Assembly: GCF_007827955.1 (NCBI RefSeq)
Contig: NZ_VITR01000003.1
Span: forward strand, 186,001 to 250,000
DNA length: 64,000 nucleotides
Source: Nitrospirillum pindoramense
GTDB lineage: Bacteria > Pseudomonadota > Alphaproteobacteria > Azospirillales > Azospirillaceae
Direction of reading: 5' to 3'
Shown: one piece after another, positions 7,957 through 17,349 of the stretch
Position numbering within the stretch: position 1 is the first letter of the stretch
Layout of the letters: every line of letters starts with the position of its first letter
The notes under the pieces: generated by a model
The model's input: only the letters and a program-made list of their open reading frames with translations
Databases searched by the model: none
Told to the model about the DNA's origin: nothing
Made by a program: the position numbers and the translations under genes

Positions 7957-9945
7957 TCACACGTCCAAATCCTGCGCGAACTTGGCGTTTTCCTGGATGA
8001 ACTTGAAGCGCAGCTCCGGCTTGCGGCCCATCAGGCTTTCCACCAGGCTGGCGGTGCTTTCCGCGTCGTCCTTCTGATCGGGATCGCGGATGTCCGGCAC
8101 CGTCACGCGCAGCAGGGTGCGGCGGGCCGGGTCCATGGTGGTTTCCTTCAACTGGCTGGGCTGCATCTCGCCCAGGCCCTTGAAGCGGCTGATCTCCACC
8201 TTCTGGTTGGCCTTGAACACGGTGGCCAGCAGCTCGTCCTTGTGGGCGTCGTCGCGGGCGTAGCGGACGTTGCTGCCCTGGGACAGGCGATACAGCGGGG
8301 GCAGGGCCAGGTAGAGGTTGCCGTTCTGGATCAGCGCCGGCATCTCGCGATAGAAGAAGGTCATCAGCAGCGAGGCGATGTGCGCGCCGTCGACGTCGGC
8401 GTCCGTCATGATGACGATGCGCTCATAGCGCAGCCGGTCGGGGGAGAAGTCCTTGCCGGCACCGCAGCCCAGGGCCTGCACCAGGTCGCTCAGTTCCTGG
8501 TTGCCCCGCAGCTTGTCCGTGCTGGCCGAGGCCACGTTCAGGATCTTGCCGCGCAGGGGCAGGATGGCCTGGGTTTCGCGGTTGCGCGCCTGCTTGGCGC
8601 TGCCGCCGGCGCTGTCGCCCTCGACGATGAAGATCTCGGTGCCTTCGGAGCTTTGGCGTGAGCAGTCGGCCAGCTTGCCCGGCAGGCGCAGGCGCCGGGT
8701 GGGCGTCTTGCGCGCCATATCCTTGGCGGCGCGGCGCCGCGCCCGCTCCTCCGCCTTTTCCACCAGGCGGTCCAACAGCACCTTGGCGGCGTCGGGGGCG
8801 GCCGACAGCCAATGGTCGAAATGGTCCTTGATGGCCGCCTCGGTCAGGCGGACAGCCTCCGCGCTCACCAGCTTTTCCTTGGTCTGGCCTTGGAACTGCG
8901 GGTCGCGGATGAAGACGGAGAGCAGGATGGTGGCGCCGTCCACCACGTCCTCGGCCGTCAGGGACGGGCCCTTGCGGTTGCCCACCAGCTCGCCATAGCC
9001 CTTCAGGCCGCGCGTCAACGCCTGGCGCAGGCCCTGCTCATGCGTGCCGCCCTGGGGGGTGGGGATGGTGTTGCAGTAGGTGTGGCTGAAGCCCTCGTCA
9101 TCCTCGGGCCAGGCCACCGCCCATTCCACGCGGCCGGCCTGGTTGGGGAAGTCGGCTTGGCCGGCGAAGGCGGTGGGGGTGACGGTGCGCCGGTCCTTCA
9201 GGGCCGACATCAGATAGTCCAGCAGCCCGTTGGGGAAGTGCAGGGTTTCCGATGCCGGTACCGCGCTGTCGTCGCTCAGCAGTGACGGATCGCAGCTCCA
9301 GCGGATTTCCACGCCCCGGAACAGATAGGCCTTGGACCGCGCCATGCGGTACAGCCGTTCCGCCTTGAAGTGCGCGCCCTCGCCGAAGATCTGGGCGTCG
9401 GGATGGAAGCGCACCAGGGTGCCGCGCCGGTTGTTCACCGGGCCGGCGTTCACCAGCGGCGTCAGGGGCACGCCCCGGCTGTAGCTTTGGGTGTAGAGCG
9501 TGCGGTCGCGCGCGACCTCCACCGTCAGTTGGTCGGTCAGGGCCGTGACGACGGACAGGCCCACGCCGTGCAGGCCGCCCGAGGTGGCGTAGACCTTGCC
9601 GCTGAACTTGCCGCCGGAATGCAGGGTGGTGAGGATCACCTCCAGCGCCGACTTGCCGGGGTATTTCGGGTGATCGTCCACGGGGATGCCGCGGCCGTTG
9701 TCCCGGATGGAGACGGTGCCGTCGGCGGCCAATTCCAGGTCGATGCGGTTGGCGTGGCCGGCCACCGCTTCATCCATGGCATTGTCCAGCACCTCGGCCA
9801 CCAGATGGTGGAGGGCGCGTTCGTCCGTGCCGCCGATGTACATGCCGGGACGGCGGCGGACAGGCTCCAGCCCCTCCAGGACCTCGATGTCCTGGGCGGA
9901 ATAGCTGTCTTGCTTGCGGGCGGTGTTCTGGAAAAGGTCGCTCAT
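7957..9945 (-). CDS. parE: DNA topoisomerase IV subunit B (ParE)
   Basis: This is the ATPase subunit of topoisomerase IV, which with ParC decatenates daughter chromosomes. The 662-residue protein starts with the GHKL ATPase domain ([18 protein letters not shown] at 23-40, [36 protein letters not shown]), then the transducer domain, then the Toprim domain with [11 protein letters not shown] (about 438) and DADVDGAHI (about 515). It ends with the conserved [15 protein letters not shown] call ParE rather than GyrB from the [16 protein letters not shown] start and the short length without the long GyrB insert. No parC is in the window. The neighbour is an unrelated divergent thioesterase gene. 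Confidence 0.95.
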   Translation of the reverse strand: MSDLFQNTARKQDSYSAQDIEVLEGLEPVRRRPGMYIGGTDERALHHLVAEVLDNAMDEAVAGHANRIDLELAADGTVSIRDNGRGIPVDDHPKYPGKSALEVILTTLHSGGKFSGKVYATSGGLHGVGLSVVTALTDQLTVEVARDRTLYTQSYSRGVPLTPLVNAGPVNNRRGTLVRFHPDAQIFGEGAHFKAERLYRMARSKAYLFRGVEIRWSCDPSLLSDDSAVPASETLHFPNGLLDYLMSALKDRRTVTPTAFAGQADFPNQAGRVEWAVAWPEDDEGFSHTYCNTIPTPQGGTHEQGLRQALTRGLKGYGELVGNRKGPSLTAEDVVDGATILLSVFIRDPQFQGQTKEKLVSAEAVRLTEAAIKDHFDHWLSAAPDAAKVLLDRLVEKAEERARRRAAKDMARKTPTRRLRLPGKLADCSRQSSEGTEIFIVEGDSAGGSAKQARNRETQAILPLRGKILNVASASTDKLRGNQELSDLVQALGCGAGKDFSPDRLRYERIVIMTDADVDGAHIASLLMTFFYREMPALIQNGNLYLALPPLYRLSQGSNVRYARDDAHKDELLATVFKANQKVEISRFKGLGEMQPSQLKETTMDPARRTLLRVTVPDIRDPDQKDDAESTASLVESLMGRKPELRFKFIQENAKFAQDLDV

Positions 9946-10091
9946 ACCCCATTATAGGAGTGGGCGTCGCCGCAGTTCAAGGACTGGGGCGGCGGGGCAT
10001 CCCCGCCAACCACCACATTTTGTAAGAACGGACCCGCCAGCCTCCCACATCGGGGGTGGGCGGCCTGTATCGCTTTCAGGAGTACGGATCG

Positions 10092-10487
10092 ATGAACGAC
10101 CAGCCGCCCACCCCCGACTTTTCCACCGCGCCGGCGCTGCGCACGTTCGCCATGCCGGCGGACACCAACGCCAACGGCGACATCTTCGGCGGCTGGGTGC
10201 TGTCCCAAATGGACCTGGCGGGTGCCGCCAAGGCCATACGCCGGGCCCGGGGCCGGGTGGCGACGGTGGGCATCGAGGCCATGAAGTTCTATCGCCCGGT
10301 GGCGGTGGGCGACGAATTGAATTGCTATACCGAGATCCTGGCCGTGGGCCGCACCTCCATCCGTGTCCGCATCGACACCTGGGTGCGCCGCGGCGCCACC
10401 GGCGAGGCCGTCCAGGTGACCGAGGGCGTCTTCACCTATGTCGCGATCGGCGAAGACGGCCGCCCCCGCCCTGTCGAGGTGGAGTGA
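10092..10487 (+). CDS. Hotdog-fold acyl-CoA thioesterase, YciA type
   Basis: This is a cytosolic acyl-CoA hydrolase of about 131 residues. The signature NANGDIFGGWVLSQMD (about 22-37) carries the catalytic Asn/Asp of the YciA/Acot family, and VATVGIEAMKFYRPVAVGD and TEGVFTYVAI follow the single hotdog domain. Its likely job is to release free fatty acids or recycle CoA from short to medium acyl-CoAs; the exact substrate cannot be read from sequence. I prefer the ATG at 10092 because AGGAG lies 10 bases upstream; an earlier in-frame ATG at 10056 lacks one. It faces parE divergently across about 146 bp. A tandem repeat follows the stop codon immediately. Confidence 0.9.
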   Translation: MNDQPPTPDFSTAPALRTFAMPADTNANGDIFGGWVLSQMDLAGAAKAIRRARGRVATVGIEAMKFYRPVAVGDELNCYTEILAVGRTSIRVRIDTWVRRGATGEAVQVTEGVFTYVAIGEDGRPRPVEVE

Positions 10488-10491
10488 GCAG

Positions 10492-10741
10492 TGCCTTCGC
10501 CCGGCGTTTGAGGGCCCCCGAAACATAGGACGCGACGGCGTCCGCCGGAGATTTCCGGGTAGCGTGAGCGGACTGGAAATCGAGGATGAGCCAAGGCGGC
10601 GGATGCCTTCGCCCGGCGTTTGAGGGAACCCGAAGCGTAGGACGCGACGGCGTCCGCCGGAGATTTCCGGGTAGCGTGAGCGGACTGGAAATCGAGGATG
10701 AGCCAAGGCGGCGGATGCCGCCGCCCGGCGTTTGAGGGAAC
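10492..10741. repeat. 112-bp intergenic tandem repeat, two copies plus a partial third
   Basis: Copies begin at 10492, 10604 and 10716 with TGCC-x-x-CGCCCGGCGTTTGAG; the third stops after about 26 bp. Each full unit contains a short hairpin (GGACGC-gacg-GCGTCC) and a weaker one (TTTCC...GGAAA). Differences between copies 1 and 2 are confined to about six bases near GAGGG...TAGG. It lies between the thioesterase stop and the terminator of the lipoprotein gene and is non-coding. It looks like an interspersed intergenic element amplified in tandem; its function is unknown. Confidence 0.85.
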
Positions 10742-10752
10742 CTGAAACGAAA

Positions 10753-10783
10753 ACGGGCCCGTTCCGGTGAGGAACGGGCCCGT
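10753..10783 (-). terminator. Terminator of the lipoprotein gene
   Basis: A perfect 13-bp stem, ACGGGCCCGTTCC / GGAACGGGCCCGT with loop GGTGA. On the minus strand it is followed by TTTTCGTTTC, so it mainly terminates the minus-strand gene ending at 10815. Confidence 0.85.
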
Positions 10784-10814
10784 AAACGTTAGGCCAAAGC
10801 CCCGACGAACTGGC

Positions 10815-11066
10815 TTAGTTGCCCTTCGGGGGTTCGGTCGTGGAGGGCTCCGGCGTGGCCGGGGCCGGGGTGGCGTCGGACGGGGCCGGCGCCGGGGTGG
10901 CGGAGCTGTCAGCCGGGGCGGCCGGGGTGGCCGGCGTTTCAGCCGCAGGGGCCGCCGGGGCGGCGGCGGGGGCTTCGGTCTTCGCCGGGGCCGGGGCGTC
11001 GTGCTTGTCGCAAGCAGCCAGACCGACCAACAGAACCGGGGCGAGCATCAGGGCTTTAAAGCGCAT
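10815..11066 (-). CDS. Small Pro/Ala-rich lipoprotein
   Basis: This 83-residue protein has a lipoprotein signal peptide (MRFKALMLAPVLLVGLAAC) with the lipobox LAAC at residues 16-19, followed by a charged DKHD and then a low-complexity tail rich in Ala, Pro and Thr (PAPAKTEAPAAAPAAPAAE). It should be acylated on Cys19 and anchored to a membrane, with the extended tail reaching into the periplasm. No family is recognised. It is monocistronic, with its own strong terminator. Asp directly after the lipidated Cys would in E. coli mean inner-membrane retention, but that rule may not hold here. Confidence 0.75.
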   Translation of the reverse strand: MRFKALMLAPVLLVGLAACDKHDAPAPAKTEAPAAAPAAPAAETPATPAAPADSSATPAPAPSDATPAPATPEPSTTEPPKGN

Positions 11067-11340
11067 ATTCCTCTCCTTCTATGCGTCTTTACGCGCGGAT
11101 TGGTTCCGCACGTCTTGACGTCGTGGCCCGAGGCTCACGGACCACGACAATGATTTTGCAACACCTTCCGGCGGAAATAAGGCAAAGCCGCCGAACGATG
11201 TGTGAAACTTTGACAGCGCATTAACCAGGAAGGCGGCGCTATCGTCCTGATAACACGACAGATGGGCCGCCATTCCAAGAAAGAATTCGTCCTAAGCCTT
11301 TTTGAGCCCTGGGGGGCCGGCGCTCAACGGCGATTTCGCC

Positions 11341-11769
11341 CTAGTCCTTGGGTGCGGCAAGCCGCCGCAACGCCAAATCCAGGGCGGATTTCAACTGTCC
11401 GGCGGAATAGGGCTTCTGCACGAAGCCCAAGGGATAGGTCTGGCTGGCCCGGGCCATCGTCTGCTCATCCGTATAGGCCGATAGGAAGACCGAGCGCAGA
11501 CTGAATTCATTCCGCAGCCGCCGGGCCGTGTCGATTCCGTCGACCGTGCCTTTCAGGCGGATGTCCATGAGCGCCAGGTGGGGGTGGCTACTGGCGGCCA
11601 GGGCGATGGCCTCCGGCTCCGACGCGGCGATGCCGCAGACCTCATACCCCAAATCCTCCACCGTCAGGCGGATGCCCAAGGCCACCAACGCATCGTCCTC
11701 GACGATCATCAGGCGTATCGCCGCATGGTCAATCGGTCCGGCGTCCTCGTTGATTGCTACCTGACTCAT
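11341..11769 (-). CDS. Receiver-only response regulator
   Basis: This single-domain CheY-like protein of 142 residues contains the acidic pair in RLMIVEDDALVALGIRL, the phospho-acceptor Asp in LALMDIRLKG, the conserved Thr/Ser region SVFLSAYTDEQTM and the Lys in GFVQKPYSAGQL. No output domain follows. It resembles the receivers paired with HWE-type kinases and stand-alone phosphorelay proteins of Rhizobiales and Rhodospirillales. The start is either ATG 11769 (MSQVAIN, with AGGGGA upstream; chosen) or ATG 11789 (MTRFRGR); a longer Arg-rich extension to 11943 looks non-coding. No kinase is adjacent. The 250 bp upstream (11770-12019) hold no gene I can support, and neither do the 274 bp downstream (11067-11340). 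Confidence 0.85.
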   Translation of the reverse strand: MSQVAINEDAGPIDHAAIRLMIVEDDALVALGIRLTVEDLGYEVCGIAASEPEAIALAASSHPHLALMDIRLKGTVDGIDTARRLRNEFSLRSVFLSAYTDEQTMARASQTYPLGFVQKPYSAGQLKSALDLALRRLAAPKD

Positions 11770-12019
11770 GCGTCCCCTGAACCTGGTCATCCCACCGCGA
11801 TGCCTATGACGCTGCGGGCGGTGGCCGCCACCAGGGCGCCTGCCCACGCATATCCCTGCGCACCGACCCAGCGCACACCACTGCGGTGCGTGTTGGACCC
11901 GCATGCCCCGGCGTCGCCGCCCCCCCACGGGGACACTGTCCATTCAGTTGGTACAGTAAGCCATTGGCTTAAACAATTCAGCCAGATGACCGAAACTTTC
12001 GGGAGGTAAGCTTGAGGGG

Positions 12020-14800
12020 TTATGGCCTTTGCCCCGGCGGCGGCGCGGGGGCGGGGGGCGTTTGGGACAGGGTGCTGGCGCGTTGCGCCGCGCAGAGGCG
12101 GATGCGTTCCACCGCCTGGTCGACGGTGCGCCCGCCCCCTTCCAGCTCCCCGGCCAGGGGCCGGAAAAAGGCTTCGACCTGATCCGCCGCCGGTGCGCTG
12201 CACAGACCCTCCAGCGGCAGGGGCAGCGCCCCCATGGTGGTGGTGGACCCGCGCGCGCGGATGTGGGCGATGTTGGCCTGCACCCAGGCCCAGTAGGCTG
12301 GCAGGTGGCTGGATTCGCGTCCCTGGCCGCGAATCAGCATGTTGACCTCGTTCAGTTTCAGCCAGGGGGCGAAGACCAGGTCGCGTATCTGGGCCGCCAG
12401 GACGGGGTCGGTCACGCGGTTGAGGGCGTCCAGCGCCATCTCCCGGTGCTCCGCGTCGGTGGACGTCTTCACCTGGTCGATCAGGCCGTCGACGTAGGGG
12501 CGCCCCAATTCCTGCGCCAGGACCGCCATGCCGGTCGCCTGTACCTCCGCCGGGGGCGGGGCGCTGGGGTCGCGCATCAGGGCCATCAGTTGGGCCCGCA
12601 CGGTTTCGTCCCGCAGTTCCAGGGCAAGGAAGGCCACCAGTCGGTCCCGCAACAGGGCCGTGTTTTCCGGTGCCACCCGGTCCAGCTTGCCCGGCGTCAG
12701 GCCTACCCGGGCCATGACAGGGCGCCATGCCTGCAGCAGGAACAGGCGCAACGCCGCCCGGTCCCCTTCCGTGGGGGCCAGGTCCAGCAACTGCTTCAGC
12801 CGGGGGAAGGAGGCTGAGGCGACGTCCCAGGCGGGCACCCCGGCCAGGCTGACGGCGGCGGTCAGGTACAGCGACGGGGGCTGGTGGCCGGCCACCACCT
12901 CTCCCCACAGGCTTTCCAGCAGCGCCATCTGCTCCGCCGCAGGCAGGCGCGGCAGTACGGTGAGGAGCCGGCGCCAATGCTCGGTCGTCAGCGACAGGCG
13001 GAAATAGCCCGTGCCCGTGGCGTTGGGCACCAGCACGGCCGGGCAGGCGTACTGGCCCAGCGGAAAGGTCTGGCGCGCCGCCGTCACCATCATGCAGGCC
13101 GGCGCGCTGGCGGCGTTGGGCTGGACGCACAGCGGCAGGGTCCAGTGCGCCGCCGTGCTGGCCTCGGAGCCCAAAGGGCGGTAGCGGCGCTGGGCTGTCA
13201 GGACTTGCAGCCCCGTGCGGGGGCAGGTCCACCCCAGGGACAGGCGGGGCACGCCCGGAAGATTGATGTAGGAACGCAGCGACTCCACCAGCACCGGGTC
13301 GTGCATGGTGTCGGCCAGCGCACCGAAGAAGTCCTGGGCGGTGGCGACGCCGTCGATATGGCGCCGCAGATGTGTGGTCACCGCCTTGCGGAAGGCGGCG
13401 GGGCCGACATAGGACTCCATCATCGCCAGCACGCCCGCACCCTTGCGATAGGTGATGTTGTCGAAGGCGGTTTCGATGTCGCTGGTGGTGGTGATGGGCT
13501 GGCGGATGGCGCGGGTGGAGGCCAGGGAATCCAGATCCATGGCCTCCAGCGCCTCTTGCTCCACCATCCGGGCGGTCAGCATGCGCGGTTGCCAGGAATC
13601 CACCGCCTTGGGCGCCAGCCAGCTGGCGAACGCCTCGTTCAACCAGATGTCATCCCACCCCGCCGGGGTCACCAGATCGCCGAACCATTGATGGGCGATC
13701 TCATGGGCATGCAGCACCAGGAAGCGCCGGCGGGCGTCCACCGTGTCGTCGGCCGCCACCAGCAGCCGCTGCTCGCTGTAGAGGATGGTGCCCGCGTTTT
13801 CCATGCCCACGGCGTCGAAGTCGGGGGCGGCGATCAGGTCCAGCTTGCCGTAGGCGTAGGGGATGCCGAAGTAGCGTTCCAGTGTCAGGAACAGGCCGGG
13901 CGTGACCGACAGGGCATAGGCCAGGCGGGGCCCCTTCCCGTGCAGGGCCACGCCGCGCACAGGGATGGGTTTGCGCCGGGCGCCGTTGGGCGGAATGGTC
14001 GGGCCCTTCACGATGTCCAGCGGGCCCACGGCGAACGCCAGCAGATAGGTGGGCAGCGGCCGGGTGGTGCCGAAGGTCAGGCGTCGGCCGCCGCCGGGCA
14101 GCGTCTCCTGCCGGACCGGCAGGGTGTTGGTCACCGCCTCGTCCCCCGCCTTCACCGTCAGGGTGATGTCGTAGGGCGTCTTGAAGCGCGGCTCGTCAAA
14201 GCAGGGCCAGGCCTGGCGGGCGCTGATGGCCTCGAACTGGCTGAAGGCGTAGTTCAGGCCCTTCTCGCTGACCCGGTAGAGGCCATCCAGCGAGGGGTCG
14301 AATGGGGCGCTGTAGGTGAAGCGTAGGGTCAGGGTCTGCGGCTGCAGCGGCTGGGCGAAGTCCACCCGCGCCACGCCATCCGGCGTCACCTGCTCCCAGG
14401 TGGCGGGCAGATGCTCCCCCGCAGCGGTCACCACCTCCACCGCCGCCATCTCCAGGTCGCGGCCATTCAGCCAGACATGGTCCGACGTCTTGGTCAGCGC
14501 GATCTTGATGTCCACCTGCCCGGAATACTCGCTCTGGTCCGGGTCGATGGTCAGGTTCAGGCGATAGCGCAAGGGGCGCGCGGTGTCGGGCAAGCGCACC
14601 GTGGGCACCATTTCGGCGCCGTCGTCCACCTGCACCTTGGCCGTCTTGGGGCGGGCGGCGCCCCAGGCCGCTGTCCCGGGAACGAGCAGGGGGACCAGGA
14701 TCAGCACCAGGAGCGAGAGGCGGGACAGGGCGGGCAAGGTGGTCGATGGTCCTGGCTGGGCGATAGTGAAGCGCCGCGCACTATGACTGCGGGTTTCCAC
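12020..14800 (-). CDS. M1-family zinc metallopeptidase (aminopeptidase N-like), exported
   Basis: This is a periplasmic or surface aminopeptidase of about 926 residues. A signal peptide (LSRLSLLVLILVPLLVPGTAAWG) is followed by the M1 N-terminal beta domain, the exopeptidase motif GMENAG, the zinc site HEIAHQWFGDL (about 366) and the third ligand Glu in WLNEAF exactly 18 residues on. A C-terminal ERAP1-like helical domain completes the protein. The start is uncertain: GTG 14800, TTG 14863 and TTG 14737 are all in frame; the last gives the tightest signal peptide but has a poorly spaced Shine-Dalgarno. The tail ends in a Pro/Ala-rich segment. The gene is divergent from a YdcF-like gene, with only about 130 bp between. 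Confidence 0.88.
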   Translation of the reverse strand: METRSHSARRFTIAQPGPSTTLPALSRLSLLVLILVPLLVPGTAAWGAARPKTAKVQVDDGAEMVPTVRLPDTARPLRYRLNLTIDPDQSEYSGQVDIKIALTKTSDHVWLNGRDLEMAAVEVVTAAGEHLPATWEQVTPDGVARVDFAQPLQPQTLTLRFTYSAPFDPSLDGLYRVSEKGLNYAFSQFEAISARQAWPCFDEPRFKTPYDITLTVKAGDEAVTNTLPVRQETLPGGGRRLTFGTTRPLPTYLLAFAVGPLDIVKGPTIPPNGARRKPIPVRGVALHGKGPRLAYALSVTPGLFLTLERYFGIPYAYGKLDLIAAPDFDAVGMENAGTILYSEQRLLVAADDTVDARRRFLVLHAHEIAHQWFGDLVTPAGWDDIWLNEAFASWLAPKAVDSWQPRMLTARMVEQEALEAMDLDSLASTRAIRQPITTTSDIETAFDNITYRKGAGVLAMMESYVGPAAFRKAVTTHLRRHIDGVATAQDFFGALADTMHDPVLVESLRSYINLPGVPRLSLGWTCPRTGLQVLTAQRRYRPLGSEASTAAHWTLPLCVQPNAASAPACMMVTAARQTFPLGQYACPAVLVPNATGTGYFRLSLTTEHWRRLLTVLPRLPAAEQMALLESLWGEVVAGHQPPSLYLTAAVSLAGVPAWDVASASFPRLKQLLDLAPTEGDRAALRLFLLQAWRPVMARVGLTPGKLDRVAPENTALLRDRLVAFLALELRDETVRAQLMALMRDPSAPPPAEVQATGMAVLAQELGRPYVDGLIDQVKTSTDAEHREMALDALNRVTDPVLAAQIRDLVFAPWLKLNEVNMLIRGQGRESSHLPAYWAWVQANIAHIRARGSTTTMGALPLPLEGLCSAPAADQVEAFFRPLAGELEGGGRTVDQAVERIRLCAAQRASTLSQTPPAPAPPPGQRP

Positions 14801-14933
14801 TGTGCGCAATGTTCCGATGGGGCGGGGACCTTCGGATGCGGAGCGGCGCGCATGGTCATGCAAGCGACGCCGTTCCCGTGTAGGGTCCCTCCTTTAACGG
14901 GGCCATTCTTTAACGGACTGGGGGGCGTGGAAT

Positions 14934-16202
14934 ATGCGGTGCTGGGCGCGGGTGGTAGTGATTGCGGCAGTGGCCGGGATGGCGATGGCGGGACCGGCGC
15001 TGCCCGCCGAACCCCCGGTACCCGCATCCAAGCCCCTGGTCTATAAGCAGCCGCTGCGTGACAAGCTGTTCTACGGCCTCAGCCTGCTGGCCCGCGACCC
15101 GCAGGCGCTGGCCGCCGTGGCGACCTCGCCGGACCTGAGCCGCCTGGCGGCGGAGCGCCGCGCCCGGGCGCGCGGGGCGGTGGAGGCTTGCGGCGGCGAC
15201 ACTGGCTGTTACGTGCGCGGCTTCGATTGGTCGGAGGCCGAGGTCGGCGCGGTAAGCCAGGCCTTGGCCGCCGCGCTGAAGGCCCATCCCGAGGCCGCCC
15301 GGCGCCTGGTGGCGGCGCTGGACGCCAGCGGCCTTTACCCGGCGGCGCCGGGCCAGGATGCCGACGTGGTCGTCCGCGCCTGGGCCCAGGCCGCCGCCGC
15401 CGCCCACCACATCCTGGCGGTCTACGGCGGCGGGGAAAAGCCGCGCGGCCCCGCCATTGATGGCCCCGCCTATGACGTGGCCACGCCCGCCTATGGTACG
15501 CTGGTGAAGAGTGCGGCCTCCGTCCTGGCGGATGGTCTGGCCGATGACAGCCTGTTTTTCGAGCCGACCGAGGCCTTCGCCCTGCTGCTGCTGGAAATCA
15601 ACCGCCGGGACGAGGCCGGGCGCCTGGAACCCCTGGAGGCGGGGGAGAACAAGGCGGCGCTGGCCCGCCTGAAGACTGTCAAATGGGCCAACTATCCCTA
15701 CACGGCTCTGGTGGTGCCGGGCTACGGGCCGGAAACGGCGGGCGTGGCCCTGTCGGCCCCCAGCCTGTTGCGGGTGAAGCTGGCCGCCAAGCGCTTCCAC
15801 GATGGCAAGGCGCCGGTCATCATCGTCAGCGGCGGCTACGTCCACCCTAACCAGACGCCCTATAACGAGGCGCTGGAGATGAAAAAGACCCTGGTCCAGG
15901 ACTATGGCGTGCCCGCCGACGCCATCCTGGTGGAACCGCACGCCCGCCACACCACCACCAATCTGCGCAATGCTGACCGCCTGATCTATCGCTATGGCAT
16001 GCCCATGGATCGCAAGGCCCTGGTGGTCACCGACCTGGGGCAAAGCGGCTATATCACCGAGGATCGCTTCGCCACCCGCAACCAGGAGGATCTGGGCTAT
16101 GTCCCCTTCACCGGGCTGGAGCGGGTGTCGCCCTTCGACGTGGCCTATCTGCCCACCGTGTCGGCGTTGACGCTGGACGCCGGCGACCCACTGGACCCCT
16201 AA
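14934..16202 (+). CDS. YdcF/ElyC/SanA-family (DUF218) protein, exported
   Basis: The 422-residue protein has an N-terminal signal peptide (VVVIAAVAGMAMAGPALPA) and an Ala-rich helical region (about 40-150). Its C-terminal half carries the DUF218 fold: TALVVPGYGPE (about 260), the strand PVIIVSGGYVHPNQTPYNEA (about 296-315), VEPHARHTTTNLRNA and ALVVTDLGQSGY. Family members act at the envelope and have been linked to cell-wall or envelope integrity, but the reaction is unknown. The long N-terminal region before the domain is unusual, since many members are only about 200-250 residues. A duplicated TTTAACGG motif lies just upstream at about 14892-14916. Confidence 0.75.
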   Translation: MRCWARVVVIAAVAGMAMAGPALPAEPPVPASKPLVYKQPLRDKLFYGLSLLARDPQALAAVATSPDLSRLAAERRARARGAVEACGGDTGCYVRGFDWSEAEVGAVSQALAAALKAHPEAARRLVAALDASGLYPAAPGQDADVVVRAWAQAAAAAHHILAVYGGGEKPRGPAIDGPAYDVATPAYGTLVKSAASVLADGLADDSLFFEPTEAFALLLLEINRRDEAGRLEPLEAGENKAALARLKTVKWANYPYTALVVPGYGPETAGVALSAPSLLRVKLAAKRFHDGKAPVIIVSGGYVHPNQTPYNEALEMKKTLVQDYGVPADAILVEPHARHTTTNLRNADRLIYRYGMPMDRKALVVTDLGQSGYITEDRFATRNQEDLGYVPFTGLERVSPFDVAYLPTVSALTLDAGDPLDP

Positions 16203-16318
16203 GCCCGCGTGGCAGCCTTGCTTGGGTGTCGCTGGATAACAAACCGACGTTTGTTATGGTGCGAACGCAACTAAGATGCGCCGGGCCGGGGGTTCGGTGT
16301 TGGAAAGGGACTCAAAGC

Positions 16319-16711
16319 ATGGGTAGGCAAAAGGTTGAAGTGGCGTCCGCTTGGGGGGAGGCCATCGGCTATTCGCGAGCGGTCAAGGCCGGCGACCTGA
16401 TTTTCGTGTCCGGCACCACCGCCAGTGGCGGCCCGGACGGCAAGGCCTTCCACCCCGGCGATGCCGGCGGCCAGGCCAAGGTGATCCTGGAGCGCATCGT
16501 GGCCGCCCTGGCTGAGCTGGGCGCCGGGCCCGAGCATGTGGTGGAAACCCGCATCTACCTGACCGACATGACCACATGGCAGGATGTGGGCCGTGCCCAT
16601 GGCGCCGTCTTCGGCGGGGCTAAGCCCGCCACCACCATCGTGCAGGTGGGCCCCCTGATCTCCCCCGACCTGCTGGTGGAGATCAGCGCCACGGCGTCGC
16701 TGGCGCCGTAA
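16319..16711 (+). CDS. RidA/YjgF-family enamine/imine deaminase
   Basis: This is a cytosolic, normally trimeric protein of 130 residues. Features include YSRAVKAGDLIFVSGTTA (21-38), VVETRIYLTDM (about 77-87) and the C-terminal ATTIVQVGPLISPDLLVEI, where RidA enzymes carry the catalytic Arg within xxxRxxVxVxxLP. Here that position reads TTIVQVGPL, without the Arg, so this member may not be a canonical 2-aminoacrylate deaminase. I chose the ATG at 16319 because AAGGGA lies 9 bases upstream; the frame also extends to 16226 without support. The GNAT gene follows 14 bases downstream, suggesting an operon. Confidence 0.85.
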   Translation: MGRQKVEVASAWGEAIGYSRAVKAGDLIFVSGTTASGGPDGKAFHPGDAGGQAKVILERIVAALAELGAGPEHVVETRIYLTDMTTWQDVGRAHGAVFGGAKPATTIVQVGPLISPDLLVEISATASLAP

Positions 16712-16725
16712 GGCTGGCGCGGGGC

Positions 16726-17259
16726 ATGGTGCTGACCGTCAGGCAGGAGGGCCCGGATGATGCCGCCGCCATCGCGGCGGCGGTGAGGCGGGCCTACGCC
16801 GACGTGCCCTACAGCGATCATCGTGAGCATTTGATGATCGCCCGCCTGCGCGACAGCGCCGCCTGGATACCGGCGCTGTCGTTGCTGGCGGAGGAGGACG
16901 GACGGGTGGTGGGGCACATCTTGCTGACCCGAGCCGCCATTCGCGGGGCCCGAGGTTCCGCCCCGACCTTGGCCCTGGCGCCCCTGTCCGTGGTGCCGGA
17001 ACGGCAGGGGCGGGGCGTGGGCGGCCGGCTGGTCAGGGCGGCGCACCGGCGGGCGCGGGATTTGGGCTATGGCTCCGTCGTCCTGGTCGGCATCCTGGAC
17101 TATTATCGGCGCTTCGGCTACCGGCCCATGGCGGACCATGCCATCGTCGTGCCCTTCACGGTGCCGGCGCGGAACTGCATGGTTCTGGCGCTGACGCCCG
17201 ATGGTCTGAGCGGGGTGGAGGGCATGGTGCAGTATGCGCCGGAATGGATGGACGGCTGA
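16726..17259 (+). CDS. GNAT-family N-acetyltransferase
   Basis: The 177-residue protein has the GNAT acetyl-CoA-binding motif A, LSVVPERQGRGVGGRLVRAA (about 87-106, pyrophosphate loop QGRGVG), and the downstream VLVGILDYYRRFGYRP typical of YhbS-like members. The substrate cannot be deduced; YhbS-like enzymes are proposed to acetylate small amines or proteins. It starts 14 bases after the RidA-like gene with no strong Shine-Dalgarno (GGCGCGGGGC), suggesting translational coupling. Confidence 0.85.
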   Translation: MVLTVRQEGPDDAAAIAAAVRRAYADVPYSDHREHLMIARLRDSAAWIPALSLLAEEDGRVVGHILLTRAAIRGARGSAPTLALAPLSVVPERQGRGVGGRLVRAAHRRARDLGYGSVVLVGILDYYRRFGYRPMADHAIVVPFTVPARNCMVLALTPDGLSGVEGMVQYAPEWMDG

Positions 17260-17349
17260 GAGACGGGCTAGCGACCGCTAGCGTCCATACTGGACAGCGA
17301 CACCGTCACCACCGATAGTTGGGCCACAATAAACCTGGGAGGCCCGGCC

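Noticed and set aside
11770-11943. N-terminal extension of the response regulator (Arg- and Gly-rich)
   Set aside because: The receiver domain starts well after ATG 11769, and the extension has codon use like intergenic DNA.
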